Below, in pieces: positions 57,572 to 64,000 of a stretch of DNA of 64,000 nucleotides (position 1 is its first letter; every line of letters begins with the position of its first letter). The DNA is from Vicinamibacterales bacterium. Its GTDB lineage: Bacteria > Acidobacteriota > Vicinamibacteria > Vicinamibacterales > UBA8438. The stretch lies in assembly GCA_937766455.1 (NCBI GenBank), contig CALLXD010000016.1:62001-126000 (forward strand), in the 5' to 3' direction. The notes below the pieces were generated by a model, which saw nothing but the letters and a program-made list of their open reading frames with translations, was not told where the DNA came from and ran no database searches. The translations under genes and the position numbers were made by a program.

Positions 57572-58243
57572 ATGGTGACCGGAATCCTCGGACGCAAAAT
57601 CGGCATGACACAGGTGTTTGGTGACGACGGCGTCGTCACGCCTGCCACTGTCATCAAAGCTGGGCCCTGTGTGGTCGTGCAGCGGAAGACGGTGGAGCGG
57701 GACGGCTACGAAGCGGTGCAGCTTGGCCTCGTCGAAAGCGGTCCGGCCAAAGTGAACAAGCCCACAGCCGGCCACTACAAGAAGGCCAAGGTGCCGCCGA
57801 CGCGGTTGCGTCGGGAATTCCCCATCAGCGAAGGGGGCGAGACGCCGGCCGAAGGCGAGCAGGTCGCGGCGACGCTCTTTGCCGACGGAGATCGAGTGGA
57901 CGTCACGGGCGTGAGCCGAGGTAAAGGCTTCCAGGGCGTCATGAAGCGGCACGGCTTCTCAGGCGGCGGCGCCAGCCACGGGTCGATGTTTCATCGTGCG
58001 CCTGGTTCTATCGGCGCCTCGTCGTATCCCTCGCGCGTTATTAAGGGTATGCGTGGGCCGGGTCGCATGGGTGGCGACCGCGTGACCGTGCGGAATCTGC
58101 ACGTGGTGCAGGTAGACGCCGCCGAACATGTGTTGGTGGTCAAAGGTGCTGTGCCAGGAGCGCCGGGTGGATACGTAATGGTGCGCAAGGCGATAGCGGG
58201 CGGCCGAGGGTCGGCGCCCGCGCCTGCGGCACCCAAGCAGTAG
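57572..58243 (+). CDS. rplC: 50S ribosomal protein L3
   Basis: 223 residues. [13 protein letters not shown] start and [15 protein letters not shown], with the [17 protein letters not shown] loop whose Gln/Arg tip reaches the peptidyl-transferase centre. A short Pro/Ala tail follows. Confidence 0.97.
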   Translation: MVTGILGRKIGMTQVFGDDGVVTPATVIKAGPCVVVQRKTVERDGYEAVQLGLVESGPAKVNKPTAGHYKKAKVPPTRLRREFPISEGGETPAEGEQVAATLFADGDRVDVTGVSRGKGFQGVMKRHGFSGGGASHGSMFHRAPGSIGASSYPSRVIKGMRGPGRMGGDRVTVRNLHVVQVDAAEHVLVVKGAVPGAPGGYVMVRKAIAGGRGSAPAPAAPKQ

Positions 58244-58270
58244 TCGACGTAGCAACGGATGGATTGCACC

Positions 58271-58894
58271 ATGACTGTGGACGTCGTTGATTCGCGAAAC
58301 GAGAAAGTCGGGGCCCTTGAGGTCAGCGACGAAGTGTTCGGTGGCCGAGTGAACACCGACGTGATCTGGGAGGCGGTTGTGCATCAACTCGCCTCCGAGC
58401 GTCGCGGCACGGCTGCCACCAAGACCCGAGGCAAGGTCAGCGGGACCGGCAAGAAGCCGTGGCGCCAGAAAGGGACGGGGCGCGCGCGGGTAGGCGAGGC
58501 CCGGAACCCGCTGTGGCGTGGTGGTGGCGTCGTGTTCGGTCCGCACCCGCGCAGCTATGCCTACCCACTGCCCAAGAAGGTCATTCGGGGCGGGTTGCGA
58601 GCGGCATTGACCCAGAAGTTCAAGGAGGAGGGCATCCTCGTTGTCGACCAGCTCTCCGCCGAGGAGCCACGGACGCGGCACGCGACTGAGTTGCTGAATC
58701 GACTCGATCTCTCGGGTAAGACGCTGTTCGTCGACGTGAAGCCGGACGCGAACCTGGCACTCGCCGTACGCAACATCAGTGGGATCCGTATCTCGTCGAC
58801 CAACCAGGTGAGCGCCCGGGATGTCGTCGATGCCGGACGGGTCGTCATGACCCGGGCCGCACTCGAGCGACTTGAGCAGGTGCTAGCATCATGA
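58271..58894 (+). CDS. rplD: 50S ribosomal protein L4
   Basis: About 207 residues from the ATG with GGATGGA upstream; the track ATG four codons earlier lacks a site. The extended tunnel loop is KVSGTGKKPWRQKGTGRAR, followed by VFGPHPRSYAYPLPKK. L4 also represses the S10 operon in E. coli. It overlaps rplW by four bases. Confidence 0.96.
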   Translation: MTVDVVDSRNEKVGALEVSDEVFGGRVNTDVIWEAVVHQLASERRGTAATKTRGKVSGTGKKPWRQKGTGRARVGEARNPLWRGGGVVFGPHPRSYAYPLPKKVIRGGLRAALTQKFKEEGILVVDQLSAEEPRTRHATELLNRLDLSGKTLFVDVKPDANLALAVRNISGIRISSTNQVSARDVVDAGRVVMTRAALERLEQVLAS

Positions 58895-59181
58895 AAGCAA
58901 CCGAAGTCATTCGGCGCCCGCTCATTACCGAGAAAACGACGCTTCAGCGTGAGGACGGGCTGACCATTGTGCTCGAGGTGGCGATGCGGGCCACGAAAAT
59001 TGAAATTAAGCAGGCTGTCGAACACCTGTTGGGCTCGAAGGTGGCGAGTGTGCGCACGGCCATCAACCACGGCAAGGTGAAGCGGCAGGGACGTTTCTTT
59101 GGGCAGCGGCCGGATTGGAAAAAGGCGTATGTGCGCCTCCGAGCCGGTGAGAAGGTGCCTGAATTCCTTGAGGGTGCGTAG
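58891..59181 (+). CDS. rplW: 50S ribosomal protein L23
   Basis: 96 residues: VIRRPLITEKTTLQ start, AVEHLLGSKVASVRTA, and a basic loop GKVKRQGRFFGQRPDWKKAYV. It docks trigger factor and SRP at the tunnel exit. Confidence 0.96.
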   Translation: MKATEVIRRPLITEKTTLQREDGLTIVLEVAMRATKIEIKQAVEHLLGSKVASVRTAINHGKVKRQGRFFGQRPDWKKAYVRLRAGEKVPEFLEGA

Positions 59182-59225
59182 GCTAGTCGCAGTGTGCGGG
59201 TGACGGCGAACACCGAGTCAAGACC

Positions 59226-60056
59226 ATGGCAATTCGTAAATACAATCCCACATCACCGGGTCGGCGTTTTCAGACGGTGGCGGTGTTCGATGAGATCACC
59301 GAGACAAAGCCCTATAAGCCGCTGACCGAACCGCTCACCAAGAGCGGTGGCCGGAACAATCAGGGCCGGATCACGATGTGGCAACGGGGCGGTGGGCACA
59401 AGCGTACCTATCGCGTGATCGATTTCAAGCGCGACAAGCCGGATGTGCCCGGCAAAGTGGCGACGATCGAGTACGACCCCAACCGGTCGGCCCGGATCGC
59501 GTTAGTGGCGTATGCGGATGGCGAGAAGCGCTATATCCTCCAGCCCGTCGGTGTGAAGGTGGGCGACGCCGTCATTGCGGGTGACCGCGTGGATATTCTG
59601 CCGGGCAACGCGTTGCCGCTGAAGAATATTCCGCTCGGCACGCAGTTGCACAACGTGGAGATGAAGCCGGGCAAGGGCGGTCAGATTGCGCGCAGTGCAG
59701 GTTCTTCGGTGCAGCTGATAGCCAAAGAGGGTAACTACGCCTCGCTGCGGATGCCCTCCGGCGAGGTCCGGCGCATTCTTAAAGAATGCGTGGCCACCGT
59801 TGGCCAAGTGGGCAATGTCGATCATGAGAACATCTCGATCGGCAAAGCGGGGCGCTCGCGATGGCTAGGCCGGCGACCCAATGTGCGTGGCGTCGCGATG
59901 AACCCCGTTGACCATCCGTTGGGCGGTGGTGAAGGCAGTACCGCTGGGGGGCGCCATCCGGTGTCACCGTGGGGCCAGCCGAGCAAGGGTTATAAGACCC
60001 GGGGTCGGAAGCCGTCCGACAGATTCATCACGCAACGTCGGAAGCGACGGAAGTGA
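59226..60056 (+). CDS. rplB: 50S ribosomal protein L2
   Basis: 276 residues: [13 protein letters not shown] start, the [19 protein letters not shown] block, and the essential [16 protein letters not shown] loop near the peptidyl-transferase centre. No anomaly. Confidence 0.97.
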   Translation: MAIRKYNPTSPGRRFQTVAVFDEITETKPYKPLTEPLTKSGGRNNQGRITMWQRGGGHKRTYRVIDFKRDKPDVPGKVATIEYDPNRSARIALVAYADGEKRYILQPVGVKVGDAVIAGDRVDILPGNALPLKNIPLGTQLHNVEMKPGKGGQIARSAGSSVQLIAKEGNYASLRMPSGEVRRILKECVATVGQVGNVDHENISIGKAGRSRWLGRRPNVRGVAMNPVDHPLGGGEGSTAGGRHPVSPWGQPSKGYKTRGRKPSDRFITQRRKRRK

Positions 60057-60097
60057 CCGAGCAGAGGCTGAATGACGGGAATTAAGACGAGGCGTGT

Positions 60098-60388
60098 ATG
60101 AGTCGATCGCTGAAAAAAGGACCGTTCGTGGACCTGCCACTGCTGGAGAAGATCGAGGTCATGAACCGGGCAGGTGACCGGAAGGTGATCAAGACGTGGT
60201 CGCGGCGCTCCACGGTGGTGCCGGAGATGGTCGGACATACCATCGCGGTGCACAACGGCAAGAAATTCATCCCGGTGTATCTCACTGAGAACATGGTGGG
60301 CCACAAGCTCGGCGAATTTTCGCCGACGCGCCTGTTTCGTGGACACACGGGCAAGCGTGACAAGGCCGCACCGGTCAGGAAGGGCTGA
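60098..60388 (+). CDS. rpsS: 30S ribosomal protein S19
   Basis: 96 residues: [11 protein letters not shown] start and [20 protein letters not shown]. Binds S13 in the 30S head. Confidence 0.97.
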   Translation: MSRSLKKGPFVDLPLLEKIEVMNRAGDRKVIKTWSRRSTVVPEMVGHTIAVHNGKKFIPVYLTENMVGHKLGEFSPTRLFRGHTGKRDKAAPVRKG

Positions 60389-60393
60389 GGGCG

Positions 60394-60936
60394 ATGATTG
60401 AAGGGCGGGCCACGGCCCGATACGTCCGGACCTCGGCTCAAAAGGCCGGTCTCGTGATGGATCTGATACGGGGGAAGAACGTCGACTTGGCGCTCTCCAC
60501 GTTACGTTTTTCTGGGAAGCGTATTGCCAAGGATATCGAGAAGGTTCTGCGGTCTGCGGTGGCCAACGCGCAGCAGAAGGATGGCGCCAGCGGCGACGCC
60601 GACCGGATGTTTGTTGCGGGCTGTTACGCGGACCAGGGACCGTCACAAAAGCGGATCCGTCCCGCGCCCATGGGCCGCGCGTTTCGCATACAGAAGCGCA
60701 CGGCCCATCTGACGGTCCAGGTCGAGGAGCGTCCTCAGGCGGTGGTCCGGGTGCCGGCGCGGCCCCCCGAAAGCGGCGCCGATGCCGCTGCGACCGACCG
60801 CCCGGAGAAACCCGCCCGACGTAAGGCGCGGAAATCGCCGCAATCGTCGGCGAGCGAGAGCGATGCCATGAAGGCGACGGCTACGACGGAGGACACGGCC
60901 GCTCCGACCGAGTCCGCCACGAAGGAGTCCGACTAG
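60394..60936 (+). CDS. rplV: 50S ribosomal protein L22 with C-terminal tail
   Basis: 180 residues. The core (ARYVRTSAQKAGLVMDLIRGK, then the tunnel hairpin QKRIRPAPMGRAFRI) ends near residue 112. A tail of about 65 residues rich in Ala, Lys, Ser, Thr and Glu follows, beyond the usual length of about 110-120. The tail starts with basic runs (PEKPARRKARKS) and ends acidic. Confidence 0.95.
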   Translation: MIEGRATARYVRTSAQKAGLVMDLIRGKNVDLALSTLRFSGKRIAKDIEKVLRSAVANAQQKDGASGDADRMFVAGCYADQGPSQKRIRPAPMGRAFRIQKRTAHLTVQVEERPQAVVRVPARPPESGADAAATDRPEKPARRKARKSPQSSASESDAMKATATTEDTAAPTESATKESD

Positions 60937-61617
60937 ATGGGGCAGAAGGTTCACCCGTACGGGTTCAGGCTGGGCTTCAACAAGACCTGGCGATCACGCT
61001 GGTACGCCGACCGCGACTACGCGAAGCTGCTGCACGAGGATCTCGCTTTGCGCGCAGATCTCAAGAAGCGTTTCGCGCACGCCGGGGTATCGAAGATCGA
61101 GATCGAGCGCGCGGCCAACAAGCTGAAGATTGACATCTGCACCTCGCGACCCGGCATCATCATCGGGCGCAAAGGCACCGAGGTCGATAAGCTGAAGACG
61201 GAGATTCAGCAGCGGACCAAGCGTGAGGTCTTTATCAATATTCAGGAAATTCAAAAGCCTGAGCTCGATGCGCAGCTGATCGGCGAATCGGTGGCCCTGC
61301 AACTCGTAAAGCGCGTCGCATTCCGACGTGCGATGCGGAAAGCGGTGGAATCCGCCCTTCGGTTCGGGGCTCGGGGTATCAAGATTCGAGTCGGTGGCCG
61401 GTTGAACGGCGCTGAAATCGCTCGGAACGAGTGGTACCTCCACGGACAGCTACCCCTTCAGACCCTGCGGGCGGATATCGACTACGGATTCGCCGAGGCT
61501 CACACCACCTACGGGCAGCTGGGCGTGAAGGTGTGGCTCTACAAAGGGGATCGGCACGAGCCCCAACTGGCCCGTGATGAAGAGTACAAGGCACCACGTC
61601 GGGGTGGCCGGGCCTAG
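60937..61617 (+). CDS. rpsC: 30S ribosomal protein S3
   Basis: 226 residues. [16 protein letters not shown] start, a type II KH domain with [14 protein letters not shown], and the C-terminal [17 protein letters not shown]. It starts directly at the rplV stop. Confidence 0.97.
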   Translation: MGQKVHPYGFRLGFNKTWRSRWYADRDYAKLLHEDLALRADLKKRFAHAGVSKIEIERAANKLKIDICTSRPGIIIGRKGTEVDKLKTEIQQRTKREVFINIQEIQKPELDAQLIGESVALQLVKRVAFRRAMRKAVESALRFGARGIKIRVGGRLNGAEIARNEWYLHGQLPLQTLRADIDYGFAEAHTTYGQLGVKVWLYKGDRHEPQLARDEEYKAPRRGGRA

Positions 61618-61647
61618 GGCCGGCAGCGATTACGAGGGTATTTCGTC

Positions 61648-62073
61648 ATGTTGATGCCAAAGAAGGTCAAGCATCGGAAGCAACATCGTGGTCGTATGAC
61701 CGGCAAGGCCTGGCTCGGCTCGTCAGTGTCATTCGGTGACTACGGGTTGCGAGCGCTGGAGCCGTGCTGGCTCACGGACCGCCAGATCGAAGCCGCGCGG
61801 GTCGCTATGACTCGTTTCATCAAGCGCGGTGGAAAAATCTGGATCCGGGTGTTCCCAGACAAACCGATCACCAAGAAACCGCAGGAAACCCGGATGGGTA
61901 AGGGTAAGGGTTCACCTGAGGGGTGGGTCGCGGTGGTCAAGCAAGGCCGCATTCTCTTTGAGATGGAGGGCGTCGATGCGGCCACTGCCCGCCAGGCCAT
62001 GAAGCTTGCCTCGGCGAAGTTGCCCATTCATACCAGATTCGCCACTCGCTTTGGCGAAGGCGAGGTGTCATGA
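61648..62073 (+). CDS. rplP: 50S ribosomal protein L16
   Basis: 141 residues: [17 protein letters not shown] start, [15 protein letters not shown], and [16 protein letters not shown]. The conserved arginine loop contacts A-site tRNA. It overlaps rpmC by four bases. Confidence 0.97.
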   Translation: MLMPKKVKHRKQHRGRMTGKAWLGSSVSFGDYGLRALEPCWLTDRQIEAARVAMTRFIKRGGKIWIRVFPDKPITKKPQETRMGKGKGSPEGWVAVVKQGRILFEMEGVDAATARQAMKLASAKLPIHTRFATRFGEGEVS

Positions 62074-62294
62074 CCAAGGTCGCTGAGTTGCGTGAGCTTG
62101 GTGTGCCGGACCTCGAGCGGCGTGAGGGCGAGCTGGCTGAGGAAATATTTCGGCTGAGGTTGCAGCATTCGATGGGGCAGCAGGAAGCGGCCCGGAAGCT
62201 GACAGACAGTCGGCGCGATTTGGCCCGGGTGAAGACGCTCCTGAGAGAGAACGCTCTGTCGGCGTCGACCCCGGCCTCAACGACCGAGGCGTAA
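62070..62294 (+). CDS. rpmC: 50S ribosomal protein L29
   Basis: 74 residues. A helical hairpin with [11 protein letters not shown]-like sequence ([15 protein letters not shown]) and the following [13 protein letters not shown]. Start in ATGA overlap. Confidence 0.95.
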   Translation: MTKVAELRELGVPDLERREGELAEEIFRLRLQHSMGQQEAARKLTDSRRDLARVKTLLRENALSASTPASTTEA

Positions 62295-62308
62295 GCGGAC
62301 GCAGAGAT

Positions 62309-62563
62309 ATGGGAACCAAGGCAGAAATTCAAGGCGTCGTGGTAAGCGACAAGATGGACCAAAGTATCGTGGTGGCGGTGGAGCGCAAGGTGCGCCACCC
62401 GCTCTACGGCAAGATTCAGCGCCGTACGTCGAAATTCATGGCGCACGACGCAACCAACGACATCAAGGTCGGCGACACCGTGGCCCTCGTCGAAACGCGT
62501 CCGTTGAGCCGCCGCAAGCGCTGGGCGGTGACGCGAGTCATCCAGCGGTCGCAGGTCATCTAG
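62309..62563 (+). CDS. rpsQ: 30S ribosomal protein S17
   Basis: 84 residues: [19 protein letters not shown] and [18 protein letters not shown], then [15 protein letters not shown]. Standard OB-fold protein. Confidence 0.96.
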   Translation: MGTKAEIQGVVVSDKMDQSIVVAVERKVRHPLYGKIQRRTSKFMAHDATNDIKVGDTVALVETRPLSRRKRWAVTRVIQRSQVI

Positions 62564-62596
62564 CGGGTAGCAGCAGGCTGTAGAGCGAGACCGACC

Positions 62597-62965
62597 ATGA
62601 TCCAGATGCAGACGACCCTTGAGGTCGCAGACAACTCCGGAGCCCGCAAGCTCGCGGTCATCAATCCGATTGGTGGTGCGACCGGCCGGTTCGCAGGCCT
62701 CGGTGACGTTGTCACCGCGTCGGTCAAGGAGGCCGTGCCTCGTTCGGCCGTCAAGAAGGGCCAGGTCGTTCGGGCGGTCATCGTCCGGACCGCCAAGGAG
62801 TACCGTCGGCGGGACGGTAGCTATATTCGCTTCGACCGAAACGCGGCCGTGCTGGTAAACGAACAGGGAGAGCCGGTAGGCACCCGCGTCTTTGGCCCGG
62901 TGGCGCGTGAGCTCCGGGAGCGCAAGTTCATGAAAATCATCTCCCTCGCGCCGGAGGTGCTGTAG
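62597..62965 (+). CDS. rplN: 50S ribosomal protein L14
   Basis: 122 residues: [19 protein letters not shown] start and [24 protein letters not shown]. Normal length. Confidence 0.97.
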   Translation: MIQMQTTLEVADNSGARKLAVINPIGGATGRFAGLGDVVTASVKEAVPRSAVKKGQVVRAVIVRTAKEYRRRDGSYIRFDRNAAVLVNEQGEPVGTRVFGPVARELRERKFMKIISLAPEVL

Positions 62966-63007
62966 AGAAGGAGGCGGAACTTGTTCCTCTGACTTCTGGA
63001 GCTAACC

Positions 63008-63340
63008 ATGTCGAGCATTCAAACCCCGATCCGGAAAAACGACAACGTGATTGTCGTCACCGGAAAGGACCGTGGCAAGCGGGGACGCGTACTGCGTTTG
63101 GTGCCGGGTAAGAACCGGCTCATCGTGGAGGGTGTGAACTTCATGAAGCGTCACACCAAACCGAACCCCGGGCAGAACGTGAAGGGCGGCGTGGTCGAGA
63201 GCGAGGCACCGCTCCATGCGTCCAATGTGCAGATTGTCTGTCCCGAATGTAGCGCGCCGACCCGCATAGGCCGGCGTCTACTCGGCGACGGTCGGAAAGT
63301 CAGGATTTGTCGCAAGTGCGACGGGGTCGTCGACCGATGA
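63008..63340 (+). CDS. rplX: 50S ribosomal protein L24
   Basis: 110 residues. KOW motif [21 protein letters not shown] and a C-terminal zinc-like pair pattern ([20 protein letters not shown]). Overlaps rplE by four bases. Confidence 0.96.
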   Translation: MSSIQTPIRKNDNVIVVTGKDRGKRGRVLRLVPGKNRLIVEGVNFMKRHTKPNPGQNVKGGVVESEAPLHASNVQIVCPECSAPTRIGRRLLGDGRKVRICRKCDGVVDR

Positions 63341-63879
63341 ACCGATTGCAAGAGCGATATCACAAGACGGTTGTCCCCGCGCTCACGAAGGAGTTTGGGT
63401 ACACGAACACGATGGCGGTGCCGAAGATACAGCGCGTCGTCGTGAACATGGGCATCGGCGATGCCACACAGAACGCCAAGCTGATTGATATCGGCAGCGG
63501 TGAACTGGGTCAGGTGACCGGCCAAAAACCGGTGACGACCAAGGCGCGCAAGTCCATCGCCCAATTCAAGGTCAGGCAAGGTCAGGCCATCGGCGCGATG
63601 GTGACACTGCGCCGGGACCGCATGTATGAGTTTCTGGACCGGCTGATCGGGATTGCCTTGCCTCGCGTTCGAGACTTCCGTGGCGTGTCCCCCACCGGGT
63701 TCGATGGGCGCGGCAACTACACACTGGGTCTGCGCGACCAGTTAATGTTTATTGAAATCGACTACATGACGGTCGACAAGTCACGCGGCATGAACGTGTC
63801 GGTGGTGACGACCGCCAAGACTGACGAAGAAGGCCGGCGATTGCTCAAGCTTATGGGCATGCCGTTCCGAGCAAACTAG
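63337..63879 (+). CDS. rplE: 50S ribosomal protein L5
   Basis: 180 residues from the ATG overlapping the rplX stop. [14 protein letters not shown] start, [33 protein letters not shown], and [18 protein letters not shown]. Binds 5S rRNA. Confidence 0.97.
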   Translation: MNRLQERYHKTVVPALTKEFGYTNTMAVPKIQRVVVNMGIGDATQNAKLIDIGSGELGQVTGQKPVTTKARKSIAQFKVRQGQAIGAMVTLRRDRMYEFLDRLIGIALPRVRDFRGVSPTGFDGRGNYTLGLRDQLMFIEIDYMTVDKSRGMNVSVVTTAKTDEEGRRLLKLMGMPFRAN

Positions 63880-63891
63880 GCTGGGGCTGAT

Positions 63892-64000
63892 ATGGCTACG
63901 ACCGCGAAAATCGCCAAAGAGAAGAAAACGCCGAAGTTCAAGGTGCGGTCACGGAACCGGTGCCAACTGTGCGGCCGGCCACGTGCCTTTTTACGCAAGT
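63892..64000 (+). CDS. rpsN: 30S ribosomal protein S14, zinc type, cut by the window edge
   Basis: The first 36 codons are visible. They carry [13 protein letters not shown], the first cysteine pair of the zinc-binding S14 form. It begins 12 bases after rplE. The rest lies outside the window. Confidence 0.9.
   Translation, partial: MATTAKIAKEKKTPKFKVRSRNRCQLCGRPRAFLRK

Overview
This is a high-GC bacterial chromosome segment with almost no mobile DNA. The organism is Gram-negative in character: lipoprotein signals, a LolB-like lipoprotein, O-antigen ligase-like and WecA-like enzymes, and Na+-NQR. Gene style and the zinc-ribbon insert early in RpoB suggest Acidobacteriota (Vicinamibacteria-like). 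That placement is an inference from gene content, not a phylogeny.

Layout. (1) 1-7.3 kb: a cell-surface polysaccharide block, with an asparagine synthase C-terminus, a GT4 glycosyltransferase, an FkbM-type methyltransferase, a WecA/MraY-like phosphotransferase and an FAD oxidoreductase. The opposite strand carries thiS-thiG and a coiled-coil methyltransferase. (2) 8.4-15.8 kb: a complete Na+-translocating NADH:quinone reductase module, nqrABCDEF, with its flavin-inserting enzyme apbE and the maturation factor nqrM. A near-perfect Rex redox-operator palindrome lies just upstream. (3) 15.8-26.7 kb: an O-methyltransferase, a secreted cupin, an intact IS630-family insertion with a TA duplication, selA, two unknown coupled genes, purH, a long inverted repeat, an O-antigen ligase-like protein, a Trm112-like zinc protein, a TPR protein and a LolB-like lipoprotein. 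(4) 26.7-38 kb: a housekeeping run, ispE - tRNA-Gln - prs - rplY - pth - rpsF - rpsR - rplI - dnaB - alr - radA - ispDF - rlmB. (5) 38-64 kb: the translation/transcription super-cluster. It holds four tRNAs, tuf1, rpmG, tRNA-Trp, secE-nusG, rplKAJL, rpoBC, rpsL-rpsG-fusA-tuf2, and the S10 operon from rpsJ to a truncated rpsN.

The most striking anomaly is sequence integrity. tuf1, nusG, rpoB and rpoC carry many single-base indels (about 15 in rpoB alone), whereas rpmG, rplKAJL, rpsL, rpsG, fusA, tuf2 and the S10 operon read cleanly. Since rpoB and rpoC are essential and their protein sequence is conserved across every frame, I read this as a local assembly or consensus-quality problem, not gene decay. 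ispE also carries one frameshift. The most interesting biological signals are the Rex operator in front of the self-contained nqr-apbE-nqrM module, low-complexity C-terminal tails on S6, L9 and L22, and recurrent GGGGC/GCCCC hairpins in translation-gene leaders. No CRISPR array, prophage or defence island was seen, and I found no convincing wholly new system.
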